Below, piece after piece: positions 36,274 through 44,338 of a stretch of DNA of 64,000 nucleotides. Made by a program: the position numbers and the translations under genes. Each line of letters opens with the position of its first letter. Within the stretch, counting starts at the first letter, position 1. Under the pieces are notes generated by a model. That model saw only the letters and a list, made by a program, of their open reading frames with translations, did not search any database and was not told where the DNA came from. The DNA is from RHKX01 sp963745755 (GTDB lineage: Bacteria > Actinomycetota > Thermoleophilia > Solirubrobacterales > 70-9): positions 1,922,001-1,986,000 of the forward strand of contig CAVUYP010000001.1 in assembly GCA_963745755.1 (NCBI GenBank), written 5' to 3'.

Positions 36274-36906
36274 TCAGACGGGAGCGTTCCAGCGCTGGAT
36301 CACCCGGTAGTCGTGCTCCCAGCCGAGCCGGCTCAGCGTCGCGGTGCCGAGCCCGAAGAGCTTGCCGTCGCCGGGCGGCAGGTCGAGCCAACGGGCGGTG
36401 AGGACACGGAGCAGGTGGCCGTGGGCGAAGACGGCGACGGTGACGCCGCCGCCGGGGCCGTCGGACATCCGGATCAGCTCGGCGATGATCCGGTCGGCGC
36501 GGCGACCGACGTCGGCCGGCATCTCGCCGTTCGGGCAGCCGTCGCGCCAGAGCAGCCACTCGGGCCGGTCCTCGTGGATCTCGGCGCTGGTGCGGCCCTC
36601 GTAGTCGCCGTAGTCCCACTCGAGCAGGTCGTCGCGGAGCTCGGCGCGGTCGCCGAGGCCGGCGAGCTCGCAGGTCTCGCGGGCGCGGCCGAGCGGGCTG
36701 CAGAGGACGCGGTCGAAGCTGACCGCGGCGAGCGGCTCGCGCAGCTCGCGGGCCTCGCGCTCGCCCTCGGCGGTCAGCGGCAGGTCGGTGCGGCCGGTGT
36801 GGCGCAGCGTCCGGCTCCACTCGGTCTCGCCGTGGCGGGCGAGCCAGACGACGGGCCGGCCGGGGCCGGTCGTCCCCGAAGGGGGCGGCGGTACCGCTTC
36901 GCTCAC
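36274..36906 (-). CDS. Histidine phosphatase (phosphoglycerate mutase-like)
   Basis: A 210-residue member of histidine phosphatase branch 1: VVWLARHGETEWSRTLRHTGRTDLPLT supplies the RHG nucleophile motif, VLCSPLGRARETCE the second Arg, EWDYGDYEGRTSAEI the acid region, and VAVFAHGHLLRVLTARWL the second His. The start is GTG at 36906, overlapping the stop of the thiSG gene, so it belongs to the thiamine operon. A phosphatase acting on thiamine phosphates or on another small phosphate ester would fit the place, but the sequence does not decide. The N-terminal 14 residues are Pro/Ser-rich. Confidence 0.87.
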   Translation of the reverse strand: MSEAVPPPPSGTTGPGRPVVWLARHGETEWSRTLRHTGRTDLPLTAEGEREARELREPLAAVSFDRVLCSPLGRARETCELAGLGDRAELRDDLLEWDYGDYEGRTSAEIHEDRPEWLLWRDGCPNGEMPADVGRRADRIIAELIRMSDGPGGGVTVAVFAHGHLLRVLTARWLDLPPGDGKLFGLGTATLSRLGWEHDYRVIQRWNAPV

Positions 36907-37886
36907 GACAGCTCCGCCAGACCCGTCTCGGGCGAGGAGGCCCGGGCGTGCAGGCGGGCCGGGATCCGCCCCGCCCGGCGGGCGGCCCAGCCGGCGGCGA
37001 CGGCATCGCGCATCGCCGCCGCCATCAGCTCCGGGTCGGCGGCGCGCGAGACGGCGCTCGCCAGCAGCACCCCCGAACAGCCGAGCTCGATCGCCAGCGT
37101 GGCGTCGGAGGCGGTGCCGATTCCGGCGTCGAGGATGACGGGCACGCCGGCAGCTTCGACGATGATGCGGATGTTGTAGGGGTTGCGGATGCCGGCGCCG
37201 GAGCCGATCGGCGAGCCGAGCGGCATCACGGCGGCGCAGCCGATCGCCTCGAGCCGGCGGGCGAGAACCGGGTCGTCGCTCGTGTAGGGCAGGACCGTGA
37301 ATCCCTCGTCGACGAGCTGCTCGGCGGCGACGAGCAGCTCGGTCGCGTCGGGCAGCAGCGTCCGGTCGTCGCCGATCACCTCGAGCTTCACCCAGTCGGT
37401 TCCGAACGCCTCGCGGCCGAGCCGGGCGGTCCGGACCGCGTCGCGGGCCGTGTAGCAGCCGGCCGTGTTCGGGAGGACGAACAGCCCGAGCCGCTCGATG
37501 ACCTCGAGCAGCGTCCCCTCGGAGTCGGGATCGACCCGGCGCAGCGCGACGGTGACGATCTCGGTCGCGGAGGCGACCAGCGCCCGCTCGAGATCCTCGT
37601 GGGAGCGGAAGCCTCCGGTGCCGACGATCAGTCGCGAGCCCCATTCGCGGCCGCCGAGCTCGAATCGCTCCTCACTCATCGCCCCGCCGCCGATCGCCTC
37701 GACCACCTCGACCCGCTGGCCGGCCGTGAGCCGGGTCGACTCGAGCTCGCCGCGCGGGACGACCTCGCCGTCGAGCGCGATCGCAATCCCGCGCCGGGCC
37801 GGGTCGATGCCGGCGGCGAGCGCGGCGTCGGCGACGCTGGCGCCGTCGGCGAGCTCGACCCGGCGGCCGTTCAGATCGACGATCAC
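36903..37886 (-). CDS. thiG: Fused ThiS sulfur carrier and ThiG thiazole synthase
   Basis: Residues 1-69 are a ThiS ubiquitin-like carrier (VIVDLNGRRVELADGASVADAAL...GEVVPRGELESTRLTAGQRVEVVEAIGGG), followed without any stop by ThiG from MSEERFELGGREWGSRLIVGTGGF. ThiG marks include the Schiff-base Lys in WVKLEVIGD, NTAGCYTARDAV, VMPLGSPIGSGAGI and VPVILDAGIGTASDA. ThiS must normally end in a free Gly-Gly that is thiocarboxylated. Here the GlyGlyGly is followed by Ala-Met, so the chain would need cleavage, internal initiation at the Met (37679), or a different mode. Annotated ThiS-ThiG fusions are known elsewhere. GTG start overlaps thiO. Confidence 0.86.
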   Translation of the reverse strand: MIVDLNGRRVELADGASVADAALAAGIDPARRGIAIALDGEVVPRGELESTRLTAGQRVEVVEAIGGGAMSEERFELGGREWGSRLIVGTGGFRSHEDLERALVASATEIVTVALRRVDPDSEGTLLEVIERLGLFVLPNTAGCYTARDAVRTARLGREAFGTDWVKLEVIGDDRTLLPDATELLVAAEQLVDEGFTVLPYTSDDPVLARRLEAIGCAAVMPLGSPIGSGAGIRNPYNIRIIVEAAGVPVILDAGIGTASDATLAIELGCSGVLLASAVSRAADPELMAAAMRDAVAAGWAARRAGRIPARLHARASSPETGLAELS

Positions 37887-39034
37887 GGCCTCGCCCCGTT
37901 CGGAGTGAAGCGGTCGGGCCCGAGCGCCGGCGCCGGTCCGGGCACGGGCTCGCCGCGGAGCAGGGCGCCGATCACGGCGGCGGTGAAGGGGGCGAGGAGG
38001 ACGCCGTTGCGATGGTGCCCGCCGGCGATCAGCAGCCCCTCGACGCTGGTCCGGCCGATCACCGGCGCGTTGTCGGGCGTGGTCGGGCGCAGGCCGGCGA
38101 CGCAGCCGGCGAGCTCGAGCTCGGCGATTTCGGGCAGCGCCCGGTACGCCTCGCGGAGCAGCTCGTGAACACCGCCCGCGGTCACCCGCAGGTCGAAGCC
38201 GCGGTCCTCGACGGTCGCCCCGACGACGACCTCGCCGTTCGCTCGCGGCACGATGTAGACGCGCTCGCTGGCGATGATCCGCTCGCACGGTTCCTCGCCG
38301 GGACGCGACCGCAACCGGACGATCTCCCCCTTCATCGGCCGCACCGGCAACTCGACGCCGGCCGGGGCGGCGGCGCCGATCCGGGCGCCGGCCGCGAGCA
38401 GCACCCGGCGCGCCTCGACCTCGCGATCGTCGACCGCCGCGCCGCGAACCGCTCCCTCGCCGTCGAGCAGGATCCCGGCGACGGTACCGGGAGCGATCGC
38501 GACGCCGGCCCGAGCGCAGGCGGCCCGCAGCGCCGCGAGGACGACCCGCGGATCGACCTCGGCCTCCCCGGGCGCGGCGAAGCCGGCGGCGACGTCGGTG
38601 CTGAGGCCCGGCTCGAGACGGCGGCAGGCGCCCGCCGTCAGCCACTCCGACTCCAGGCCGAGCTCGTCGTGCAGCTCCTGGACGCGGCGCAGCTCGGCCC
38701 CCTCGTCGCGATCGAGGGCTACGTGCAGCGCCCCGCAGCGGCGATAGCCGACCGGCCTGCCGCTCTCGGCCTCGAGCCGCTCGGCGAAACCGGGCCAGCG
38801 CTCGGCCGAGTCGAGGGCGGCGGCCCGCAACGCATCCTCGCCCCAACTCGCCTCGCCGACCGGGGCGATCATGCCGGCCGCGACCTCGGACGCGCGCTCG
38901 GCCTCGCCGGCGTCGACGACGAGCACGTCGAGGCCGCCCCGGGCCGCCTCGAGGGCGCAGGAGAGCCCGATCAGACCGGCGCCGACCACGAGCAGGTCCG
39001 CACCCTCCGATCGGTTCTGATCCTCGCCGGCCAT
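37883..39034 (-). CDS. thiO: Glycine oxidase ThiO
   Basis: A 383-residue FAD-dependent D-amino-acid-oxidase-type enzyme that oxidises glycine to the imine used in thiazole formation. ADLLVVGAGLIGLSCALEAARGGLDVLVVD is the FAD Rossmann motif, SEVAAGMIAPVGE the covalent-type loop region, and GLRPTTPDNAPVIGRTSVEGLLIAGGHHRNGVLLAP the C-terminal FAD/substrate motif. The ATG at 39034 has GGAGGCGAG upstream and follows the TPP riboswitch by about 45 bases. The stop overlaps the thiSG start. First gene of the operon. Confidence 0.93.
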   Translation of the reverse strand: MAGEDQNRSEGADLLVVGAGLIGLSCALEAARGGLDVLVVDAGEAERASEVAAGMIAPVGEASWGEDALRAAALDSAERWPGFAERLEAESGRPVGYRRCGALHVALDRDEGAELRRVQELHDELGLESEWLTAGACRRLEPGLSTDVAAGFAAPGEAEVDPRVVLAALRAACARAGVAIAPGTVAGILLDGEGAVRGAAVDDREVEARRVLLAAGARIGAAAPAGVELPVRPMKGEIVRLRSRPGEEPCERIIASERVYIVPRANGEVVVGATVEDRGFDLRVTAGGVHELLREAYRALPEIAELELAGCVAGLRPTTPDNAPVIGRTSVEGLLIAGGHHRNGVLLAPFTAAVIGALLRGEPVPGPAPALGPDRFTPNGARP

Positions 39035-39080
39035 GCTTCGAACTCGCCTCCAGTCGGTTGCCGGGGGGCGGGATCGTCCA

Positions 39081-39166
39081 TCCCTGCGCCGGCACGACCC
39101 GGATCAGGTTCGGACGGTCGGCGGCGCCAGCCGCCCTCTCAGCCGGTCGCTTCCGGCTCCCGTTGA
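39081..39166 (-). promoter_or_regulatory. TPP riboswitch (THI element)
   Basis: The minus strand shows the conserved core in order: ACGGGAGCC, GGCTGAGAGGG, the variable stem, then ACCTGATCCGGGT and GCGCAGGGA. It precedes thiO by about 45 bases, so thiamine pyrophosphate should repress thiO-thiSG-phosphatase. A ribosome binding site GGAGG lies between the aptamer and the start, and with no T tract present, control of translation is likelier than termination. Confidence 0.95.
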
Positions 39167-39174
39167 CAACCGGG

Positions 39175-39180
39175 ATCGTA
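39175..39180 (-). promoter_or_regulatory. Probable -10 element of the thiO operon
   Basis: On the minus strand TACGAT lies 8 bases before the 5' end of the TPP aptamer, which places the transcript start just at the aptamer. Confidence 0.5.
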
Positions 39181-39214
39181 GCGCCGGCCGGACCCGCCGT
39201 CGGCGGCCGTTATC

Positions 39215-39220
39215 TACGCT
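39215..39220 (+). promoter_or_regulatory. Probable -10 element of thiE
   Basis: TACGCT ends 9 bases before the thiE ATG at 39230, suggesting a leaderless transcript without its own TPP riboswitch. Confidence 0.45.
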
Positions 39221-39229
39221 TGCGGCGCG

Positions 39230-39895
39230 ATGCCGAAGCCGACCGAGCAACTCGACCGATCCCGCCTCTACTTCGTCTGCGAGGCCGGCGCCGACCCGGC
39301 CCGGCTCGAATCGCTGCTCGAGGCGGCGCTGGCCGGCGGCGCCGACCTGATCCAGCTCCGCGACAAGGACGCCGACGACGAGCGCTTGCTCGCCGCCGCG
39401 CCGACCTTCCGAGCCGCCGCCGATCGCCACGATGCGCTGTTTCTGATCAACGACCGCCCCGACCTGGTCGCCGCCTGCGCGGCCGACGGAGTCCATGTCG
39501 GCCAGGACGACACCGGCGTCACCGAGGCGCGGCGGATCGCCGGTCCCGATGCGATCGTCGGCCTCTCGACCCACTCGCCGGAGCAGCTCGACGCCGCTCA
39601 CGCGACCGAGGGCGACGCCCGCCCCGACTACCTCAGCGTCGGGCCCGTCTGGGCGACCCCGACGAAGCCGGGGCGGCCGCCGGCCGGAACCGAGTACGTC
39701 GAGTTCGCGGCCGCGAAGGCGTCGTTGCCGTGGTTTGCGATCGGCGGCATCGAGCCCGGCAACCTCGCGGTCGTGATCGCCGCCGGAGCCCGCCGGGTGG
39801 TCGTCGTCCGGGCGATCCGCGACGCCGACGAACCCGAGGCCGTCGCCGCCAGCCTCCGCTCCGGCCTCGAGACGTTCGAGCAGATGCGGCCGTGA
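39230..39895 (+). CDS. thiE: Thiamine phosphate synthase
   Basis: ThiE couples the pyrimidine and thiazole halves to thiamine phosphate. The TIM-barrel marks are GADLIQLRDKDADDERLL, ALFLINDRPDLVAACAADGVHVGQDDTGV, IVGLSTHSPEQLDAA, DYLSVGPVWATPTKPGRPPAG and WFAIGGIEPGNL, in the right order. At 221 residues it has normal length. It diverges from the riboswitch-controlled thiO operon. The stop overlaps the GTG of the following membrane protein. Confidence 0.94.
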   Translation: MPKPTEQLDRSRLYFVCEAGADPARLESLLEAALAGGADLIQLRDKDADDERLLAAAPTFRAAADRHDALFLINDRPDLVAACAADGVHVGQDDTGVTEARRIAGPDAIVGLSTHSPEQLDAAHATEGDARPDYLSVGPVWATPTKPGRPPAGTEYVEFAAAKASLPWFAIGGIEPGNLAVVIAAGARRVVVVRAIRDADEPEAVAASLRSGLETFEQMRP

Positions 39896-40497
39896 GCAGC
39901 CGCGAGCGCAAGCGCGAGGAACGTCGCAAGCGCAAGGGCCGGAGCGCCGCTCCGGCCGCCGCCGACCGCCCCGCTCCCGGCGACGATCGCGACGGCGCAC
40001 CGACCGCCACCGACCTCGCCACCGAGGCGGAGGCCCGCGGAGCGAGCCGCTCGGAGCTCAAGAACGAACAGGCTCGCGAGCGGCTCGAGCCGCTCGCCGA
40101 GGGAGAGCGGCCGCTCGTCGTCACGATCGGCGCCGTCATCTCGCTGCTGATCGCGGCCAGCATCATCATCGCCTGGCTCGCCGGAGTCGAGGTGCAGGTC
40201 GGCAACACCGACATCGAGGAGAGGCCGAGCGCCTTCCAGGTGCTGCCGCCGGCGATCCTCTTCACGGTGATGGGGCTCGGAATGCTCGCCGCCCGCTACT
40301 GGGCCGTCCTCGGCTTCCAGGCGATCATGGCGATCATCATGATCGGCGCCTTCATCACGTTGATCGCCGCCACCTCGGTCTTCCAGGCGCTCTCGACGTT
40401 CCTGGTCCTGGCGATCGCGGGGGCACTGTTCTGGTTCACGGTCAAGGCGCTGGCGCGCATCCAGATGCCGTCCCCGGGCGGCCGCGACGGGCTCTGA
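39892..40497 (+). CDS. Membrane protein of unknown function
   Basis: A 201-residue protein. The first 80 residues are hydrophilic and highly charged, with a Lys/Arg-rich start (SSRERKREERRKRKGRSAAP) and an acidic, Ala-rich middle. Four hydrophobic segments follow at about residues 82-97, 117-133, 140-156 and 161-180. The cytosolic basic tail and late membrane part resemble small actinobacterial membrane proteins without known role. GTG start overlaps the thiE stop, so it is co-translated with thiE. A role in thiamine transport cannot be concluded. Confidence 0.75.
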   Translation: MSSRERKREERRKRKGRSAAPAAADRPAPGDDRDGAPTATDLATEAEARGASRSELKNEQARERLEPLAEGERPLVVTIGAVISLLIAASIIIAWLAGVEVQVGNTDIEERPSAFQVLPPAILFTVMGLGMLAARYWAVLGFQAIMAIIMIGAFITLIAATSVFQALSTFLVLAIAGALFWFTVKALARIQMPSPGGRDGL

Positions 40498-40528
40498 TCC
40501 GGCCCCCGGCGCGGCGCCGATGCTGATG

Positions 40529-40534
40529 TAGAGT
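40529..40534 (+). promoter_or_regulatory. Probable -10 element of lpd
   Basis: TAGAGT ends 7 bases before the lpd ATG at 40542. Confidence 0.5.
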
Positions 40535-40541
40535 CGCCGTC

Positions 40542-41912
40542 ATGGCTGATTCCCCTTATGACGTGATCGTTGTCGGCACCGGACCCGGGGGCTACCACGC
40601 CGCCGTTCGCGCGGCTCAGCTCGGGCTGAAGACCGCCGTGGTCGAAAAGGACGAGACCGGTGGCCGCTGCCTCAACTACGCCTGCATCCCCGCCAAGACC
40701 CTGCTGCGCACGGCCGAGATCTACGAGCAGGCGAAGAACGGTGCCGAGATCGGCATCGTCGCCGACAACATCTCGATCGATTTCGGAAAGCTGCACGAGC
40801 GCCGCGAGGAGGTCCGAAAGGGACTGACCGGCGGCGTCGCGGGACTGTTCAAGAACTACAAGATCGAGCAGATCTCCGGCGAGGGATCGCTGACCGCGGA
40901 CGGCAACGTCAAAGTCGGCGACGAGGTCTATGAGGCCGAGAACGTGATCCTCGCGACCGGCTCCGTCGCCCTGCCGATCCCCGGCACCGATTTCGGCGGC
41001 CGGATCCTCGACACCTGGGGCGCCTGGTCGCTGCCGGAGCTCCCGGAGAGCATGGCGGTCGTCGGGGCCGGCGCCTCCGGCTCGGAGATCGCCTCGGCCT
41101 ATGCGCGGTTCGGGACGAAGGTGACGCTGCTCGAGATGCTCGGGCAGATCCTCCCGGCCGAGGACAAGGACATGGCCCGGGTCGTCGAGCGGACGTTCAA
41201 GAAGGAGGGGATCGAGGTCGTCACCGGCGCCCGCGTCGAGAACGTCGAGGCCGGGTCGGACTCGGTCAGGTTCAGCTACGGCGACGAAACCGCCGAGGTC
41301 GACTACCTCGTCATCGCCGGCGGCCGCGGCGCCGACGTCGCCGCGCTCGGCCTCGACGAGGCCGGCCTGAAGCTCGACGACGAGGGCAAGATCGACGTCG
41401 ACGACTCGCAGAAGACCGCCGTCGACGGCATCTACGCGATCGGCGACCTCACCCCGGGCCCGGCGCTCGCCCACAAGGCCCAGGAGGAGGGCATCGTCGC
41501 CGCCGAGGCGATTGCGGGCGAGGCGATCCACCCGGTCGACCGCAACGCGATCCCCGGCGCCACGTTCACCCATCCGCAGGTCGCCAGCGTCGGGCTCACC
41601 GAGGCCGAGGCCAAGCAGGCCGGCCACGACGTCAAGACCGCCAAGTTCAAGCTCGGCGGCGTCGGCGCCGGCTCCGTCTACGACGACCGCGACGGCATGG
41701 TCAAGCTCGTCGTCGACTCCAAGTACGGCGAGATCCTCGGCGCCCACATCGTCGGCAACCGCGCCTGCGACATGATCGCCGAGCTGGTCGCGGTCCGCGA
41801 CCTCGAGGGCGGCTACCAGGAGCTGCAGCGCATCATCCATCCCCATCCGACGATCTCCGAGGCGATTCCCGAGGCGGCTCGCGCGATCGACAAATGGGCG
41901 ATCCACGCCTGA
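40542..41912 (+). CDS. lpd: Dihydrolipoyl dehydrogenase (E3)
   Basis: E3 reoxidises the dihydrolipoyl arm of 2-oxoacid dehydrogenases and passes electrons to NAD. The 456-residue flavoprotein has the FAD motif VIVVGTGPGGYHAAVRAAQLG, the redox pair Cys43/Cys48 in GGRCLNYACIPAKTLL, the NAD Rossmann motif MAVVGAGASGSEIASAY, YAIGDLTPGPALAHKAQEEG and the C-terminal HPHPTISEA His-Glu couple. The sequence RCLNYAC differs from the more common TCLNxGC but keeps the Cys spacing. It opens the dehydrogenase region and overlaps the next gene by 19 bases. Confidence 0.94.
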   Translation: MADSPYDVIVVGTGPGGYHAAVRAAQLGLKTAVVEKDETGGRCLNYACIPAKTLLRTAEIYEQAKNGAEIGIVADNISIDFGKLHERREEVRKGLTGGVAGLFKNYKIEQISGEGSLTADGNVKVGDEVYEAENVILATGSVALPIPGTDFGGRILDTWGAWSLPELPESMAVVGAGASGSEIASAYARFGTKVTLLEMLGQILPAEDKDMARVVERTFKKEGIEVVTGARVENVEAGSDSVRFSYGDETAEVDYLVIAGGRGADVAALGLDEAGLKLDDEGKIDVDDSQKTAVDGIYAIGDLTPGPALAHKAQEEGIVAAEAIAGEAIHPVDRNAIPGATFTHPQVASVGLTEAEAKQAGHDVKTAKFKLGGVGAGSVYDDRDGMVKLVVDSKYGEILGAHIVGNRACDMIAELVAVRDLEGGYQELQRIIHPHPTISEAIPEAARAIDKWAIHA

Positions 41913-42628
41913 GCGGCACGCCGGACCTACCCGTCTTGCCCTCGGGCGGCACCGCGCCGGCCGGGGAGACCGGACGAGCAGCGGGATCCCAGGCTGGACG
42001 CGCAGCGGAGGATCTCCCCGGAGATGTCTGTTTCTACTTCGACCTCGGCTCCCCCTACGCGTACCTCGCGGCCGAGCGGATCAGCCGGCTGTTCGCCGAC
42101 GCCGGGGTCGCGCAGCCGGAGTGGAAGCCGGTGCTGCTCGGCGGCCTCTTCGCCCGCTTCGACCGCGATTCGTGGGCGAACGGGCCGGACCGCGACGCGG
42201 GCCTGCGCGACGTCGAGCGCCGCGCCCAGGCGCAGGCGATCCAGCCGATCCGCTGGCCGGAGCCGTTCCCCGGCAACACGCTGCACGCGATGCGGGTCGC
42301 GACCTATGCGAAGTCGATCGGGCGGACGGTCTCGTTCGCCCTCGCCGCCTTCCGGCAGGCGTTCGCCGGCGGCCGCGACCTCAGCGATCCCGACAACGTC
42401 GCGATCGCCGCCGCCGCCTGCGAGCTGCACCCGAACGCGATCGCCAAGGCGGCGGCGAGCGCCACCGTGAAGGCCCGGCTGCGCGAGGAGACCGACCGGG
42501 CCGGCGACCGCGGCGTCTTCGGGGTGCCGACGGTCGTCGTCGGTGCGGAGGCGTTCTGGGGCGACGACCGCCTCGAGGACGCGGTCGCGGCGGCGGCCGC
42601 CTTGCCGAGCGCAGGCCGGGCTGATTAG
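41894..42628 (+). CDS. DsbA-fold (2-hydroxychromene-2-carboxylate isomerase-like) protein with P1 insert at the N-terminus
   Basis: From residue about 45 the 244-residue protein is a thioredoxin-fold DsbA/HCCA isomerase-like enzyme: FYFDLGSPYAYLAAERISRLF, KPVLLGGLFA, WPEPFPGNTLHAMRVATYA, and the cis-Pro region GVFGVPTVVVGAEAFWGDDRL. It has Ser where DsbA has its first Cys, so a glutathione-type or isomerase role is likelier than disulfide exchange. The first 44 residues (PSGGTAPAGETGRAAG...GRAAEDLPGD) are low in complexity and are largely encoded by palindrome P1 copy D. No other in-frame start exists before the core, so the repeat supplies part of the coding region. Overlaps lpd by 19 bases. 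Confidence 0.82.
   Translation: MGDPRLSGTPDLPVLPSGGTAPAGETGRAAGSQAGRAAEDLPGDVCFYFDLGSPYAYLAAERISRLFADAGVAQPEWKPVLLGGLFARFDRDSWANGPDRDAGLRDVERRAQAQAIQPIRWPEPFPGNTLHAMRVATYAKSIGRTVSFALAAFRQAFAGGRDLSDPDNVAIAAAACELHPNAIAKAAASATVKARLREETDRAGDRGVFGVPTVVVGAEAFWGDDRLEDAVAAAAALPSAGRAD
41961..42021 (+). repeat. Palindromic repeat P1, copy D, inside a coding sequence
   Basis: Arms CCGGGGAGA (41961-41969) and TCTCCCCGG (42013-42021) are identical to those of copy A, but the loop is 43 bases and holds two diverged copies of the core (ggacgagcagcggga and ggacgcgcagcggagga). Read in frame as GETGRAAGSQAGRAAEDLPG. Confidence 0.8.
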
Positions 42629-42991
42629 ATGGCCGCGGTGATCACGAAGCTCGACTTCATCGGGGTGCCGTCGCGCGATGCCGAGCGCTCGCGGGCCTTC
42701 TACGTCGAGACCCTCGGCCTCCGCCCCGACCCCGGATCCCGCTTCGAGTTCTGGGCCGGCGACACCTGCTTCGGAATCTGGGAGCCGGAGAAGATGGGCA
42801 GGGAATTCGTCGCCCAGCGCAACGCCCACCCCGCCCTCCACGTCGACGACGTCGCCGTCGCCCGCGCCGAGCTCGAGGCGAAGGGGGTCGAGTTCTTCGG
42901 CGAGACCCTGGACACCGGCGTCTGCCACATGGCGCTCTTCCAGGACCCCGACGGCAACGACCTGATGCTCCATCACCGCTACGCGCCCTGA
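42629..42991 (+). CDS. VOC (glyoxalase/bleomycin-resistance fold) protein
   Basis: A 120-residue single VOC unit: ITKLDFIGVPSRDAERSRAFYVETLGL opens the first beta-alpha-beta-beta-beta module and HPALHVDDVAVARAELEAKGVEFFGETLDTGVCHMALFQDPDGNDLMLHHR the second. His in ALHVDD and the DPDGN turn are typical; a metal site is possible. It starts directly after the stop of the DsbA-like gene. Members range from lyases to resistance proteins, and the substrate is not evident. Confidence 0.85.
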   Translation: MAAVITKLDFIGVPSRDAERSRAFYVETLGLRPDPGSRFEFWAGDTCFGIWEPEKMGREFVAQRNAHPALHVDDVAVARAELEAKGVEFFGETLDTGVCHMALFQDPDGNDLMLHHRYAP

Positions 42992-43016
42992 GCCTCGGCC
43001 CGCCGGCGCGCTTGGG

Positions 43017-43022
43017 TAAGGT
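43017..43022 (+). promoter_or_regulatory. Probable -10 element of pdhA-pdhB-pdhC
   Basis: TAAGGT ends 8 bases before the TTG start of pdhA at 43031. Confidence 0.45.
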
Positions 43023-43030
43023 GACGTTGG

Positions 43031-44338
43031 TTGGCGAGTGACGACGACACGAGCGAGGTAAGGACACCGGCGGGCGTCCTGAACAGCTCGCGGGGCCGCT
43101 CGCTCCCCGACCCCGACACCAGCCGGGAGCTGCTCCGGCAGATGGCGCTGATCCGCCGCTTCGAGGAGGAGGCGGGCCGCCAGTACCAGCGGGCCAAGGC
43201 CGGCGGCTTCCTCCACCTCGCGATCGGCGAGGAGGCGACGATCGTCGGGACGACCTCGGTTATGGAGCCCGGCGACTACCTGATCGGCACCTACCGGACC
43301 CACGGCCATGCGATCGCCCGCGGCACCGACCCGAGGAACGTGATGGCCGAGCTGTTCGGCCGCGAGGACGGAACCGCCCGCGGCCGCGGCGGCTCGATGC
43401 ACATCTTCGACGGCGATCGCCGCTTCATGGGCGGCTACGGCATCGTCGGCGGCAACCTGCCGATCGCCGCCGGGCTGGCCCTCGCATCGGACTACAAGGG
43501 CACCGACGAGGTGACGGTCTGCATGTTCGGCGACGGCGCCTCGAACACCGGAAACTTCGGCGAGACGATGAACCTGGCGGCGCTCTGGAGCCTGCCGATC
43601 GTCTTCCTGGTCGAGAACAACCTCTACGGGATGGGCACCGCGATCGAGCGCCACTCCGCGGTCACCGACCTCTCCCACAAGGCCGAGGGTCTCGGCGTCC
43701 CCGGCGAGCGGGTCGACGGGATGGATGTGGTCGCGATCCGCGAGTGCGTCGCCGATCACCTCGAGATCGCCCGCCGCGACCGGCGGCCGACCCTCGTCGA
43801 GGCGTTCACCTACCGCTATCGCGGCCACTCGGCCGCCGACCCCGAGGTCTACCGGGACAAGGGCGAGGTCGAGGAGTGGCAGCGCCGCGACCCGATCGAG
43901 AGCTTCGCCCGGCGGCTGATCGAGGCCGGCACGATCGCCGAGGCCGACCTCACCGCGACCCGCGAGCGGGTCGAGGCGCAGGTGCTCGAGGCGGTCGAGT
44001 TCGCCGACGCCTCGCCGGAGCCGCCGCTCGACTCCCTCTACGACAACCTCTACGTCTTCGCCGGCGAGCACGAGGGCTGGTATGCGGTCGACGAGCGGAC
44101 CCCGGACGCGTTCCGCGGCGAGCGTGAGCGCGAGGCGGCGGAGGACGAGCGGGTCCGCGAGCTGCACGAGGCGGGCGCCTCCTACGGCGGCCAGAACCAG
44201 CGCTCCGGCGGCGGCTCCGGCGAGGGCCCGGCCACCGAGACCGACGCACCCGCCGACCAGGCGCAGGCCGAGGAGGAGGGCGCGACCGGCGAGCACGCCG
44301 ACGAGAGCCGCCGGCCGGGGCCGGGAGGCGACGAGTAG
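43031..44338 (+). CDS. pdhA: Pyruvate (or acetoin) dehydrogenase E1 alpha subunit
   Basis: E1 alpha binds TPP and decarboxylates the 2-oxoacid. ELLRQMALIRRFEEEAGRQYQRAKAGGFLHLAIGEEA and YLIGTYRTHGHAIARG form the substrate site, GDGASNTGNFGETMNLAALWSLPIVFLVENN is the TPP motif, and TYRYRGHSAADPEVYRDKGEVEEW is the phosphorylation-loop region. The start is TTG at 43031. After about residue 350 there is an unusual tail of some 85 residues, acidic and Gly/Ala-rich (ERTPDAFRGERER...GPGGDE), absent from common E1 alpha. The subunit set fits pyruvate or acetoin dehydrogenase; pyruvate is preferred because lipB is nearby. Confidence 0.9.
   Translation: MASDDDTSEVRTPAGVLNSSRGRSLPDPDTSRELLRQMALIRRFEEEAGRQYQRAKAGGFLHLAIGEEATIVGTTSVMEPGDYLIGTYRTHGHAIARGTDPRNVMAELFGREDGTARGRGGSMHIFDGDRRFMGGYGIVGGNLPIAAGLALASDYKGTDEVTVCMFGDGASNTGNFGETMNLAALWSLPIVFLVENNLYGMGTAIERHSAVTDLSHKAEGLGVPGERVDGMDVVAIRECVADHLEIARRDRRPTLVEAFTYRYRGHSAADPEVYRDKGEVEEWQRRDPIESFARRLIEAGTIAEADLTATRERVEAQVLEAVEFADASPEPPLDSLYDNLYVFAGEHEGWYAVDERTPDAFRGEREREAAEDERVRELHEAGASYGGQNQRSGGGSGEGPATETDAPADQAQAEEEGATGEHADESRRPGPGGDE

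Noticed and set aside
36841..36906. A fifth P1 palindrome at the start of the phosphatase gene
   Set aside because: The minus strand has gcgaagcgg, but no matching arms or full core; the likeness is too short.
36903..39095. A 730-codon frame covering thiO to thiG
   Set aside because: The upstream part is antiparallel to no gene but is out of frame with ThiO, which fully explains 37883-39034; only the ThiS-ThiG part is real.
39195..39229. A second TPP riboswitch for thiE
   Set aside because: The 35 bases before thiE have no THI-box sequence; only the minus-strand element is present.
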